Assembly (NCBI RefSeq): GCF_004124275.1
Contig: NZ_CP027218.1
Location: 4,733,001 to 4,797,000 of the forward strand
DNA length: 64,000 nucleotides
Direction: 5' to 3'
DNA from: Pseudomonas sp. DTU12.3
GTDB taxonomy: Bacteria; Pseudomonadota; Gammaproteobacteria; Pseudomonadales; Pseudomonadaceae
Part shown: one piece after another, positions 7,718 through 16,183 of the stretch
How positions within the stretch are numbered: position 1 is the stretch's first letter
Layout: each line of letters begins with the position of its first letter
Notes under the pieces: model-generated
Databases searched by the model: none
What the model saw: only the letters and a program-made list of their open reading frames with translations
Told to the model about the DNA's origin: nothing
Made by a program: the position numbers and the translations under genes

Positions 7718-8356
7718 TCAGCTGCTCGGGGTTTCCGGGTCGCGCTTGCGCTTGTTGCCCATGCGCACGCCGATGTCCATCAGGAACTGGAAGAAACCTT
7801 CCTGATCTTCCAGCACATTGCTCCAGAACGGCGAGTGATACAGCGCAACAGCGCCGTGCACCAGCGCCCAGGATGCGCAGTAATGGAAATACGGCGGCAC
7901 GTCTTCAAGCTTGCCTTCGCTGATGCGGCCCTTGATCAGCAAGGTCAGACGTTCAAAGTTCGAGGCACGGATCTTGTGCAGTTCCTCGACCATCTCCGGC
8001 ACCTGATTGCCCTTGACCACCTTCTCTTCGAGACGGTCGAACAGGCGATAGCGTTGCGGATCGCGCATGCGGAATTCGAAGTAGGCGCGGGACAGCGCTT
8101 CCTTGTCCTTGTCGACATCCGCCGAATGCAGCAGCTCGTTCAAATCGCGCTCGTAGTCGAGCATCAGGCGCAGATAGATCTCCGCCTTGGATTTGAAGTG
8201 CTTGTAGATCGTGCCTTTGCCGATACCCACGGCATCAGCAATCATCTCGACGGTGACACTGTCTTCACCTTGGTCGAGGAACAGCTTGAGCGCGGTATCG
8301 AGAATTTCTTGCTCGCGGCGACGAAACTCACGGACCTTACGAGGTTCTTTGTGCAT
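7718..8356 (-). CDS. TetR/AcrR-family transcriptional regulator
   Basis: 212-residue TetR regulator. The N-terminal helix-turn-helix (EILDTALKLFLDQG, MIADAVGIGKGTIYKHF) is followed by a helical ligand-binding domain with a C-terminal basic tail (GNKRKRDPETPSS). Starts with ATG at 8356. It lies next to the rgsA-like sRNA locus, whose promoter region is divergent from it. The ligand and targets are unknown. Confidence 0.88.
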   Translation of the reverse strand: MHKEPRKVREFRRREQEILDTALKLFLDQGEDSVTVEMIADAVGIGKGTIYKHFKSKAEIYLRLMLDYERDLNELLHSADVDKDKEALSRAYFEFRMRDPQRYRLFDRLEEKVVKGNQVPEMVEELHKIRASNFERLTLLIKGRISEGKLEDVPPYFHYCASWALVHGAVALYHSPFWSNVLEDQEGFFQFLMDIGVRMGNKRKRDPETPSS

Positions 8357-8557
8357 AAGAAAAGGTCTGAAGGGTCAAAATTCGAAGCCGCGTATTATGC
8401 CTAACTTGCGCAAAAATGCACGGATCATCCGACCATATCTGTGTTTCTTGTTCGTTTTGAGAACGTTTTGGGCGCAATGAGAACTCAACTGAAGCGAACG
8501 TATTCCAAATTTGTTTAAAAACCCCGACCGGCTCACTGGACTGCACGCCAGACTGAT

Positions 8558-8564
8558 CAATACT
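8558..8564 (+). promoter_or_regulatory. Candidate RpoS-type -10 element for the sRNA
   Basis: CAATACT differs at one position from the sigma-S extended -10 CTATACT and lies 7 bp before the proposed sRNA 5' end. Confidence 0.5.
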
Positions 8565-8570
8565 TGAACT

Positions 8571-8687
8571 GTCGGGCGACATCTCCCCCAAGTGTCGCGC
8601 CGATAAAGGTACCAAGGGACCGCGTGCCTTTGTTTTACTCCTAATGGTCTTAACCCGGATTCACCCCCCAGAACCCGGGTTTTTTTT
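8571..8687 (+). ncRNA. rgsA: RgsA (P16)-like sRNA
   Basis: A 117-nt stretch with no gene contains a GCGACA/TGTCGC hairpin at its 5' end, a second imperfect stem (AAAGGTAC/GTGCCTTT) and a terminator (ACCCGG/CCGGGT then eight T). It lies between a TetR gene and tatD, where the RpoS- and Gac-dependent sRNA RgsA lies in Pseudomonas. CAATACT at 8558-8564, close to the RpoS -10 consensus CTATACT, would place the 5' end near 8571. The call rests on remembered synteny plus visible structure; an Rfam search was not possible. Confidence 0.68.
8653..8687 (+). terminator. Intrinsic terminator of the sRNA
   Basis: ACCCGG (8653-8658) pairs with CCGGGT (8675-8680) across a 16-nt loop, followed by eight T (8680-8687) on the plus strand. 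No plus-strand protein gene precedes it, which supports a non-coding transcript. Confidence 0.72.
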
Positions 8688-8720
8688 GCCTGCGATTTGA
8701 CTTCTCACGCAGCTCGCCCC

Positions 8721-8805
8721 TGTAGGAGCTGCCGCAGGCTGCGATCTTTTGATCTTGCCTGTCAAAATCAAGAACAAAAGATCGCAGCCTTCGGCAGCTC
8801 CTACA
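8721..8805. repeat. Inverted repeat pair of the second REP type
   Basis: TGTAGGAGCTGCCGCAGGCT and its inverted copy form a long hairpin between the sRNA and the tatD 3' end. This second family (core GATCGCAGCC...GGCAGCTCCTAC) recurs at 19671, 46468, 53638 and 63391. It slightly overlaps the last codons of tatD. Confidence 0.88.
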
Positions 8806-9592
8806 CGGCAGATTTAACGGAGGCCAGCGGGAACAGGCGCTTGAAGTTCTCAGTGGTCTGCTCGGCAAAGCGCTCGTAGTTTTCACCACGCAGCATCGCC
8901 AGGAATTCCGCCACCTCGCGCACATACTGCGGCAGGTTCGGCTTGCCGCGATAAGGGATCGGCGCCAGATACGGCGAGTCGGTTTCCACCAGCAGGCGAT
9001 CGGCCGGCACCTTGCTCGCGACATCGCGCAACGCATCGGCATTGCGGAACGTGACGATACCCGACAGGGAAATGTAATAACCCATGTCCAATGCCGCTTT
9101 GGCCATGTCCCAGTCCTCGGTGAAGCAATGCAGCACACCGGCCTGAGGTAACGCCGCCTCACGCAGCAACTCAAGGGTGTCGGCACGCGCGCCGCGGGTG
9201 TGGATGATCACCGGTTTGCCCGTCTGCTGCGCCGCTTGCAGGTGCAGACGAAACGACGCCTGCTGCAATTCGGCAGCTTCGGGTTCGTAGTGATAGTCGA
9301 GACCGGTTTCACCGATTGCCACCACTTTCGGATGATCAAGCTCGTGCAACAGCCAATCCAGCGCTGGCGCTGCGCCCGGCTGCACATCCAGCGGATGCAC
9401 GCCCACCGAGCAATCGACGTCGTCATAACGTTCAGCCAGGGCTTTGACGTCGGCGGCGTTGTCGGCACTCACGCCGATGCACAGAAAGTGCCCTACTCCG
9501 CGCTGCCGGGCGGCATCGAGTGCGGCATCCAGCGAGCCGTCATGGGCGGCGAGGTCGAGACGATCAAGGTGACAATGGGAATCTACGAGCAT
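8801..9592 (-). CDS. TatD-family metal-dependent hydrolase (YcfH type)
   Basis: 263 residues. Metal-binding motif DSHCHLD at the N-terminus, GETGLDYHYE, PVIIHTRGA, HCFTEDW and VETDSPYLAP follow the TatD amidohydrolase pattern. Family members are metal-dependent DNases or D-aminoacyl-tRNA-type hydrolases. It is the distal gene of the leftward tmk-holB-pilZ cluster, 15 bp from the PilZ gene, so probably the same operon. Its 3' end overlaps a REP-like repeat. Confidence 0.9.
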   Translation of the reverse strand: MLVDSHCHLDRLDLAAHDGSLDAALDAARQRGVGHFLCIGVSADNAADVKALAERYDDVDCSVGVHPLDVQPGAAPALDWLLHELDHPKVVAIGETGLDYHYEPEAAELQQASFRLHLQAAQQTGKPVIIHTRGARADTLELLREAALPQAGVLHCFTEDWDMAKAALDMGYYISLSGIVTFRNADALRDVASKVPADRLLVETDSPYLAPIPYRGKPNLPQYVREVAEFLAMLRGENYERFAEQTTENFKRLFPLASVKSAV

Positions 9593-9607
9593 AAAAAAGA
9601 CGGCTAC

Positions 9608-9964
9608 TTACATCGTATGAGTGGGACGGTCGGACTTCAGCGCTCCGGCCAGATGGGTTTCGATGCGACTGCGCGCGGTGTTGTCGCCATCGTTGAACTG
9701 CACGCCGACACCGGCGGCGCGGTTGCCTTGCGCACCTTTCGGAGTGATCCAGGTGACTTTGCCGGCGACCGGAATCTTCTCTGCCTCGTCCATCAGATTG
9801 AGCAGCATGAACACCTCATCGCCCAACTTGTAGCTCTTGTTGGTCGGGATGAACAGACCGCCGTTCTTGATGAACGGCATGTAAGCGGCGTAGAGCACCG
9901 ACTTGTCCTTGATGGCCAGGGACAAAATGCCGTTGCGCGGCCCGGGACTGACAGGCTCATTCAT
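9608..9964 (-). CDS. pilZ: PilZ-domain protein (type IV pilus assembly PilZ)
   Basis: 118-residue single PilZ domain, beginning MNEPVSPGPRNGILSLAIKD. The usual c-di-GMP-binding RxxxR and D/NxSxxG motifs are not evident, as in type IV pilus PilZ, which acts by protein contact. The ATG at 9964 has GGAGG 5 nt upstream. Between holB and tatD, the conserved Pseudomonas position. Confidence 0.87.
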   Translation of the reverse strand: MNEPVSPGPRNGILSLAIKDKSVLYAAYMPFIKNGGLFIPTNKSYKLGDEVFMLLNLMDEAEKIPVAGKVTWITPKGAQGNRAAGVGVQFNDGDNTARSRIETHLAGALKSDRPTHTM

Positions 9965-10006
9965 GCTGACCTCCACTGCTGATGTTCAGAGTCTAGGTAC
10001 ACATTG

Positions 10007-10990
10007 TCATCTTTGGCCAGGCAAACTCGCCCATTGCACCAACAACGCTTCCAGCAGCAACGCCGGATTGAGGTTGGCCTTGCTCATGACCTTCTGCCGC
10101 TGGGCGAGAATCCAGTCCTGAATGTCGAGGACTTTGCCCTGCGCGCTTTTCTGCGCCAGATACTGCACGACCTTGCGCATGTCGGTCAGACCCAGGCCTG
10201 CCTCGTCCTGAGTCAATTGATAACGCAGGATCAGGCTCGACCAGTCACAGAACCAATCGAACAGACGCAGCATCGGAATGCTTTTCCATTCTTCGGCCAA
10301 TTGCGTCGGCGATTGCTGCTGCTTGAGCAACTTCTTCACGCCTTCGACCACTTGCGCGCGCTGTTCGCGCACGCCTTGGGATTGCAGATTGACCGCCATC
10401 AATGGCGAACCGGCGGCCAGCGTGAGCAATTCGACACGTTCGTCCTGCGAACACTCCGGCAGGGCCTGAGCCAGCCATTGCAGGCTCATCGCCTCACCCG
10501 GTAACGGACAGGCCTGTTGCACGCAGCGGCTCTTGATCGTCGGCAACAAACGACTGGTCTGGTGACTGACCAGCAACAAAACGGTATTGCCAGAAGGCTC
10601 TTCAAGGCTTTTGAGCAAGGCGTTGGCGGCGTTGATGTTCATCGCCTCGACCGGCTCGATCAGCACCACTTTGCGCCCGCCTAGCTGCGCCGTCTGCACG
10701 ACGAAACTGACCAGATCACGCACCTGATCGACCTTGATCGCCTTGTCGGCTTCTTCAGGTTCGAGGATGTAGTTATCCGGATGACTGCCGGCCCTGAGCA
10801 GCAGGCAGGATTTGCACTCGCCGCAGGCTTGCGGTGTCGGCCGCTGGCACAACAGGCTGGCCATCAGACGCTCTGCCAGCGCACGTTTGCCGATCCCGGC
10901 CGGGCCGTGCAGCAAATAGGCGTGGGCGTGCTGTTTACGCCCGGCCAGTTGCTGCCAGAGACTGTCTTGCCACGGATAGGCCTCAGCCAC
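10007..10990 (-). CDS. holB: DNA polymerase III subunit delta'
   Basis: Clamp-loader subunit of 327 residues. P-loop-like HGPAGIGKRAL (about 29-39), a zinc-binding cluster CQRPTPQACGECKSC and the sensor region VVLIEPVEAMNINAANALLK with LLKSLEEP, then SHQTSRLLPTIKSRC. The start is GTG at 10990, overlapping the tmk stop by 8 nt and implying translational coupling. The upstream in-frame reading to 11182 lies inside tmk and is rejected. Confidence 0.92.
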   Translation of the reverse strand: MAEAYPWQDSLWQQLAGRKQHAHAYLLHGPAGIGKRALAERLMASLLCQRPTPQACGECKSCLLLRAGSHPDNYILEPEEADKAIKVDQVRDLVSFVVQTAQLGGRKVVLIEPVEAMNINAANALLKSLEEPSGNTVLLLVSHQTSRLLPTIKSRCVQQACPLPGEAMSLQWLAQALPECSQDERVELLTLAAGSPLMAVNLQSQGVREQRAQVVEGVKKLLKQQQSPTQLAEEWKSIPMLRLFDWFCDWSSLILRYQLTQDEAGLGLTDMRKVVQYLAQKSAQGKVLDIQDWILAQRQKVMSKANLNPALLLEALLVQWASLPGQR

Positions 10991-11615
10991 GGGCCAGCTC
11001 CAGCAAGTTCGGCAACAAGGTATCCAGCGATTGTTGAACCTTGGCCAAAGGCTGACCGGCGTCGATGCGCACATAGCGCGCGGGATCGGCTTCGGCGCGC
11101 TTGAGGAACGCGTTGCGCACGGCTTCGAAAAACGCCCGGCCTTCCAGCTCGAAGCGATCCAGACGGCCACGGGCACTGGCACGCGCCAGGCCGATTTCCA
11201 CCGGCAGATCGAAAATCAGCGTCAGGTCAGGTCGCAGATCGCCCTGGACAAAGGTCTCCAGCGCCGCGATACGCTCCAGCGACAAACCGCGGCCACCGCC
11301 CTGATAGGCGTAAGTCGAATCGGTAAAACGATCGCACAGCACCACCGCGCCACGCGCCAGCGCCGGGCGGATCACTTCGGCCAGATGCTGCGCGCGTGCG
11401 GCGAATACCAACAGCAGCTCGGCATCCGGGGTCATGACTTCGTCTGCCGGCGCCAACAGCACCTCGCGAATTCGCTCGGCCAGCGGCGTACCGCCCGGCT
11501 CACGGGTCAGCACCACCTCGATACCGGCGGCGCGCAGGCGCTCGGCGAGGTATTCGCGGTTGGTGCTTTTGCCGGCGCCTTCCGGGCCTTCCAGGGTAAT
11601 AAACAAGCCAGTCAC
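10983..11615 (-). CDS. tmk: Thymidylate kinase
   Basis: Phosphorylates dTMP to dTDP. 210 residues with P-loop LEGPEGAGKST (8-18), the DR motif in CDRFTDSTYAYQGGGRG and lid region SARGRLDRFE. Co-directional with mltG 19 bp upstream and holB overlapping downstream. Confidence 0.95.
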   Translation of the reverse strand: MTGLFITLEGPEGAGKSTNREYLAERLRAAGIEVVLTREPGGTPLAERIREVLLAPADEVMTPDAELLLVFAARAQHLAEVIRPALARGAVVLCDRFTDSTYAYQGGGRGLSLERIAALETFVQGDLRPDLTLIFDLPVEIGLARASARGRLDRFELEGRAFFEAVRNAFLKRAEADPARYVRIDAGQPLAKVQQSLDTLLPNLLELARG

Positions 11616-11634
11616 AGGCAGTCCTTAATCAAAG

Positions 11635-12816
11635 TCATTGCGCGTTTTGTGGAGCGGCGGCTGCCGGTTCCGGAGTCGGCGCTGGCTCCTGCGGCGGAAC
11701 TTGCGGCAACGCTTCCGGCGCAGTATCCGGAGAGGCCGCAGGAATCGCTTCCTCGGCAGCCGGCGCCGCTTCGGGCGCTGCTGCCGGGGCCGGACTGGAA
11801 CGGTAATCCGCCCGTCGTTTGAGCTGGAATTCACGCACCGCACTGTTGTGCGCATCCAGGTCATCGGAGAACACATGGCTGCCATCGCCACGCGCGACGA
11901 AGTACAGGCTCGTCCCTTCCACCGGGTTCAGCGCTGCGTGAATCGCTTCACGGCCGACCATCGCGATCGGCGTCGGCGGCAGGCCGGGAATCACGTAAGT
12001 GTTATACGCCGTCGGCTCCTTCAAATGCGCGCGAGTCAACTTGCCGGTGTAGCGATCACCCAGGCCATAGATAACGGTCGGATCGGTCTGCAACTGCATG
12101 CCAAGAGCCATGCGCCGCACGAAGACGCCAGCGATTTGCCCGCGCTCCTGTGGCACACCGGTTTCCTTTTCGACCAGCGAGGCCATGATCAACGCCTGAT
12201 AGGGTTCCTTGTACGGCGCATCGGCCGAACGTTTTTCCCACTCATTAGCCAACACTTCGTCGAGACGTTCGAAGGCTTTCTTCAGCAGCTCGGCGTCGGA
12301 CATGCCACGCACGAAACGGTAGGTGTCAGGGAAGAAACGCCCTTCAGGAAACAGGCCCTTATGGCCAATCTTGGCCATGACATCGGTGTCACTCAAACCA
12401 TTGAGGGTCTGAGTGAGTTTTTCGTCTTTGGCCAACGCCGCGCGCACTTGATGGAAATTCCAGCCTTCGACCAATGTCAGGCTGTACTGAACTACATCGC
12501 CACGCTTCCACAAGTCGATCAGACCGTTGACGTTCATGCCCGGCTGCATGCGGTATTCACCGCTGTGGATCGGCGTGCCGGCGAGGTTGAAGCGCCAGTA
12601 GACCCGAAGCCAGAACGCGTCCTTGATGACGCCATCGGTTTCGAGTTCGAGGAAAGTACGGGTCGGCGTCGAGCCTTTCGGCACATCCAGCAGTTCTTCC
12701 TGCGTGATGTTCAGGGGCTGTTCCAGCGCGGAGTGAATCTTCCAGGCGCTGGCGCCCAACAGCAGCCCTGCCAGAACCAGTCCGGTTTCCAGCAGCAGCA
12801 AAAGTTTACGTCTCAC
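11635..12816 (-). CDS. mltG: Endolytic peptidoglycan transglycosylase MltG
   Basis: Inner-membrane lytic transglycosylase that cuts nascent glycan strands. 393 residues with an N-terminal membrane helix (LLLLLETGLVLAGLLLGASA) and a YceG domain (ALIMASLVEKETG with the catalytic Glu, then LQTDPTVIYGLG, YNTYVIPGLPPTPI, YFVARGDGSHVFS). The last ~55 residues are a low-complexity Ala/Pro/Glu tail not needed by the family. Starts with GTG at 12816, 3 nt after the pabC stop. Confidence 0.93.
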   Translation of the reverse strand: MRRKLLLLLETGLVLAGLLLGASAWKIHSALEQPLNITQEELLDVPKGSTPTRTFLELETDGVIKDAFWLRVYWRFNLAGTPIHSGEYRMQPGMNVNGLIDLWKRGDVVQYSLTLVEGWNFHQVRAALAKDEKLTQTLNGLSDTDVMAKIGHKGLFPEGRFFPDTYRFVRGMSDAELLKKAFERLDEVLANEWEKRSADAPYKEPYQALIMASLVEKETGVPQERGQIAGVFVRRMALGMQLQTDPTVIYGLGDRYTGKLTRAHLKEPTAYNTYVIPGLPPTPIAMVGREAIHAALNPVEGTSLYFVARGDGSHVFSDDLDAHNSAVREFQLKRRADYRSSPAPAAAPEAAPAAEEAIPAASPDTAPEALPQVPPQEPAPTPEPAAAAPQNAQ

Positions 12817-12819
12817 GAA

Positions 12820-13635
12820 TCAGGCATCCAGTAGGGCGCGGGCAATGGTTTGCAGTTTACGGGTGAGCGGGCCAACCGGCCAGCTCAGTGCAGCGTAGGC
12901 GCGTACCGGCCAGACGCCATAAACGCTGTTGCAGACAAATACTTCATCGGCCCATTGCAGCTGTTCGAGGCTGATGTCGGCGATTTGCGTGGGGATAGCC
13001 AATGACTCGGCCTGAAACAATATTTCGGCGCGCATCACCCCGGCCACGCCGCAACGCTTCAAGTCCGGCGTGAGCAACACACCGTCACGCAGCAGAAACA
13101 GATTGCTGAAGACACCTTCGATGACTCGACCGGCCTGATCGAGCATCAAGCCTTCGGCGTGCTCGCTGTCCTGCCATTCGGCACGGGCAAGAACCTGTTC
13201 CAGTCGATTGAGGTGTTTGAGTCCGGCGAGCAATGGCTGATGAGACAACCGCGTGCTGCACGGAAACAGGCGAATGCCTTGCTCCGCGTTTACAGCGGGA
13301 TAAGCCGCCGCAGGGTTGCCTTGCAGAATGCGTCGGCCCGGCGCCGTAGGATCGGGCGCATAACCGCGCAAACCGTCGCCACGGGTGAGTATCAGCTTGA
13401 GCACGCCCTCACCCATCGCTGCCGCGTAGCTCAGCAGTTCATGGCGAACCAATTGGATATCGGCGGCGATGGCCAGACGCGAGCAGCCATCGGCCAGTCG
13501 CGTCAGGTGTCGATCGAGCAGAACGGGCTGGCCGTCATGCACAGCGATGGTCTCGAACAGACCATCGCCGTAAGCCAGGCCGCGATCTTTCAGCGACAGA
13601 CTGTCAGCCGGTTGACCGTCGACCCAGCTGTCCAT
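12820..13635 (-). CDS. pabC: Aminodeoxychorismate lyase
   Basis: PLP-dependent class IV enzyme releasing p-aminobenzoate for folate synthesis. 271 residues: GLAYGDGLFETI at 20-31, catalytic Lys in GLKHLNRLEQV, and GRVIEGVFSNLFL. Its ATG overlaps the fabF stop by 1 nt (TGATG), indicating coupling within the fab-pab-mltG-tmk-holB operon. Confidence 0.93.
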   Translation of the reverse strand: MDSWVDGQPADSLSLKDRGLAYGDGLFETIAVHDGQPVLLDRHLTRLADGCSRLAIAADIQLVRHELLSYAAAMGEGVLKLILTRGDGLRGYAPDPTAPGRRILQGNPAAAYPAVNAEQGIRLFPCSTRLSHQPLLAGLKHLNRLEQVLARAEWQDSEHAEGLMLDQAGRVIEGVFSNLFLLRDGVLLTPDLKRCGVAGVMRAEILFQAESLAIPTQIADISLEQLQWADEVFVCNSVYGVWPVRAYAALSWPVGPLTRKLQTIARALLDA

Positions 13636-14879
13636 CAGCCTGCAAACCGGCGGAATGCCAGGGTGCCGTTGGTGCCGCCAAACCCGAAGGAGTTGGACAG
13701 CACGACGTCGATGTCCATGTTGCGCGCAGTGTGCGGCACAAAATCGAGATCGCAGCCTTCGTCCGGCTCGTCGAGGTTGATGGTCGGCGGTGCGACCTGG
13801 CTGTTGATCGCCAGCACACTGAAAATCGCTTCGACCGCGCCCGCCGCACCCAGCAAGTGACCGGTCATCGACTTGGTCGAGCTGACGGCCAGTTTGTAGG
13901 CGTGCTCACCGAACACCGACTTGATCGCGTTGGCTTCGGCAAGGTCGCCGGCCGGAGTCGAAGTACCGTGGGCGTTGATGTACTGCACCTGATCGACGTT
14001 GATTTTCGCATCGCGCAGCGCATTGGTGATGCAGCGTGCGGCACCGGCGCCGTCGGCGGGTGGCGAAGTCATGTGGAACGCATCGCCGCTGGTACCGAAG
14101 CCGATCAGCTCGGCGTAGATGGTCGCACCGCGCGCCTTGGCGTGTTCCAGCTCTTCGAGAACCAGTGCACCGGCGCCGTCGGAGAGTACGAAGCCGTCAC
14201 GGCCCTTGTCCCACGGACGGCTGGCGCGGGTCGGTTCGTCGTTGCGCGTCGACAGCGCACGGGATGCGCCGAAGCCACCCATGCCGAGACCGCACGCGGC
14301 CATTTCGGCACCGCCGGCAATCATCACGTCGGCTTCGTCGTACATGATGTTGCGCGCCGCCATGCCGATGCAGTGCGTACCGGTGGTACATGCGGTGGCG
14401 ATGGCGTAGTTAGGTCCCTGTGCGCCCAGATGGATCGACAGGAAACCGGAAATCATATTGATGATCGAGCCTGGCACGAAGAATGGCGAGATTCGCCGCG
14501 GGCCCGTCTCATGCAGGGTACGGCTGGTTTCTTCGATGTTGGTCAGCCCGCCGATCCCCGAACCCATGGCCACGCCAATGCGTTCACGGTTGGCGTCGGT
14601 GACTTCCAGGCCGGAATTGCGCACGGCCTGAAAGCCGGCAGCGAGACCGTACTGAATGAACAGGTCGAGCTTGCGCGCTTCCTTGACCGACAGGTATTCC
14701 TCGACATTGAAGCCCTTTACCGAGCCGCCAAAGCGGGTGGAATAGGCAGAAAGGTCGGTGTGTTCGATCAGACCAATGCCACTGCGGCCAGCCAGAATGC
14801 CCTGCCAACTGCTCGGCACATCCGTGCCCAGTGGCGACAACATACCCATACCGGTGACTACGACGCGTCTACGCGACAC
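13635..14879 (-). CDS. fabF: 3-oxoacyl-[ACP] synthase II
   Basis: KAS II condensing enzyme extending malonyl-ACP chains. 414 residues; active-site Cys in ATACTTGTHCIG, catalytic His in NAHGTSTPAGD and in STKSMTGHLLGAAG; C-terminal NSFGFGGTNG. Starts with GTG at 14879 preceded by AGGAG at 6 nt. Separated from acpP by a terminator-like hairpin, so transcription from the acpP promoter may be partly attenuated. Confidence 0.95.
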   Translation of the reverse strand: MSRRRVVVTGMGMLSPLGTDVPSSWQGILAGRSGIGLIEHTDLSAYSTRFGGSVKGFNVEEYLSVKEARKLDLFIQYGLAAGFQAVRNSGLEVTDANRERIGVAMGSGIGGLTNIEETSRTLHETGPRRISPFFVPGSIINMISGFLSIHLGAQGPNYAIATACTTGTHCIGMAARNIMYDEADVMIAGGAEMAACGLGMGGFGASRALSTRNDEPTRASRPWDKGRDGFVLSDGAGALVLEELEHAKARGATIYAELIGFGTSGDAFHMTSPPADGAGAARCITNALRDAKINVDQVQYINAHGTSTPAGDLAEANAIKSVFGEHAYKLAVSSTKSMTGHLLGAAGAVEAIFSVLAINSQVAPPTINLDEPDEGCDLDFVPHTARNMDIDVVLSNSFGFGGTNGTLAFRRFAG

Positions 14880-14928
14880 AGCACTCTCCTTTTTCAAATG
14901 ACGACGACTTTGCATCAGACCTAAAGAA

Positions 14929-14960
14929 AAAACCGCACGCCATGATGGCAGTGCGGTTTT
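14929..14960 (-). terminator. Hairpin between acpP and fabF
   Basis: AAAACCGCAC (14929-14938) pairs with GTGCGGTTTT (14951-14960), with a further GCCAT/ATGGC pairing inside. On the minus strand it ends in a T run. Consistent with partial termination that would keep the abundant acpP mRNA ahead of fabF. Confidence 0.75.
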
Positions 14961-14990
14961 TCCATGACAGCAAACAACGATTACAAGCTA

Positions 14991-15227
14991 TTACGCCTGA
15001 TGGTTAGTAACGTAATCGATTGCAGCTTGTACAGTAGTGATCTTCTCAGCTTCTTCGTCAGGGATTTCGGTCTCGAATTCCTCTTCCAGAGCCATCACCA
15101 GCTCAACGGTGTCAAGGGAGTCGGCACCCAGGTCTTCTACGAAGGAAGCGGTGTTAACCACTTCTTCTTCTTTAACACCCAGTTGCTCGGCAACGATTTT
15201 CTTGACGCGCTCTTCGATGGTGCTCAT
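14991..15227 (-). CDS. acpP: Acyl carrier protein
   Basis: 78 residues, strongly acidic, with the phosphopantetheine attachment motif GADSLDTVE (Ser37 counting the initiator Met). N-terminus MSTIEERVKKIVAEQLGVK is typical. It carries growing acyl chains for the neighbouring FabD, FabG and FabF enzymes. It has its own promoter in the 196-bp gap to fabG. Confidence 0.97.
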   Translation of the reverse strand: MSTIEERVKKIVAEQLGVKEEEVVNTASFVEDLGADSLDTVELVMALEEEFETEIPDEEAEKITTVQAAIDYVTNHQA

Positions 15228-15279
15228 ACCTTGTTTTCACTCCTAATGGACAAATTCAGGCAGCTGGCCAGTGGGTAAG

Positions 15280-15307
15280 TGTATAGAAAGACTTTTCAGT
15301 TTTTCAA
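15280..15307 (-). promoter_or_regulatory. Candidate sigma-70 promoter of acpP
   Basis: On the minus strand, -35 TTGAAA (15302-15307), a 16-bp spacer and -10 TATACA (15280-15285), 52 bp upstream of the acpP start. The -35 box lies within an AT-rich inverted repeat (TTTCAGTT/AACTGAAA). Confidence 0.55.
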
Positions 15308-15423
15308 CTGAAAGCTTCACTCCTCAAACCCTGCGGCCCTCTGCCTATAAATAGATTGCAGCTTTATAACGGATTTTAGACAGCTCGTATGACATTTTTT
15401 TGAAGCAATCCGTCACATTTTAC

Positions 15424-16167
15424 TTACATGTACATCCCACCGTTCACCGGGATTGTAGCCCCAGTGACGTATGCCGCACCGTCGGATGCAAGAAAAGCGA
15501 CCACAGACGCGATCTCTTGAGCTTGCCCCAGACGACCCAGCGGAATCTGCGTCTGCAAGGCTTCACGCTGTGCTTCAGGCAGCTCGCGGGTCATATCGGT
15601 GTCGATAAACCCTGGGGTTACCGAGTTGACCGTAATCGAACGCGAACCGACTTCACGCGCCATTGCACGGCTGAAACCTTCCAGACCGGCCTTGGCGGCT
15701 GCATAGTTTACTTGGCCAGCGTTGCCCATGGCACCCACCACCGAGCCAATACTGATAATTCGACCCCAACGTGCCTTGGTCATACCGCGCAAAACGCCCT
15801 TGGACAGGCGGAATAGACTGTTCAGGTTGGTATCGATCACGTCGTACCACTCATCGTCTTTCATGCGCATCATCAGGTTATCGCGGGTGATACCGGCATT
15901 ATTGACCAGGATCGCCACCGGCGCACCGAACTGCTCCTGAATGCTCGCCAGCACTGCGCTGACCGATTCATCGCTGGTAACGTTCAGCTCAAGGCCAGTG
16001 CCCTGAATACCGTTTTCCTTCAGGGTTGCCGCAATGCGCTCAGCGCCCGAAGCGGAAGTCGCGGTGCCAATAACGATGGCGCCCTGACGACCCAGTTCCA
16101 GCGCGATAGCCTGGCCGATACCGCGGCTTGCGCCGGTGACCAGTGCAACTTTACCTTGCAGACTCAT
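15424..16167 (-). CDS. fabG: 3-oxoacyl-[ACP] reductase
   Basis: NADPH-dependent SDR reductase of fatty-acid elongation. 247 residues: TGASRGIGQAIA (about 12-23), NNAGITRDNL, catalytic Ser in ISIGSVVG, YAAAKAG with Tyr and Lys, and C-terminal PVNGGMYM. The ATG at 16167 follows AGGAG. 16 bp after fabD. Confidence 0.95.
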   Translation of the reverse strand: MSLQGKVALVTGASRGIGQAIALELGRQGAIVIGTATSASGAERIAATLKENGIQGTGLELNVTSDESVSAVLASIQEQFGAPVAILVNNAGITRDNLMMRMKDDEWYDVIDTNLNSLFRLSKGVLRGMTKARWGRIISIGSVVGAMGNAGQVNYAAAKAGLEGFSRAMAREVGSRSITVNSVTPGFIDTDMTRELPEAQREALQTQIPLGRLGQAQEIASVVAFLASDGAAYVTGATIPVNGGMYM

Positions 16168-16183
16168 GCAAGTTTCTCCTGAT

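Noticed and set aside
8337..8615. 92-codon minus-strand ORF over the sRNA region
   Set aside because: No ribosome site or homology; the region has promoter, stems and terminator of a plus-strand RNA.
10991..11182. N-terminal extension of holB to 11182
   Set aside because: Lies within tmk in another frame; the GTG at 10990 fits homologues.
13731..14924. 397-codon open frame antisense to fabF
   Set aside because: Shadow of the KAS II gene, which has intact active-site motifs.
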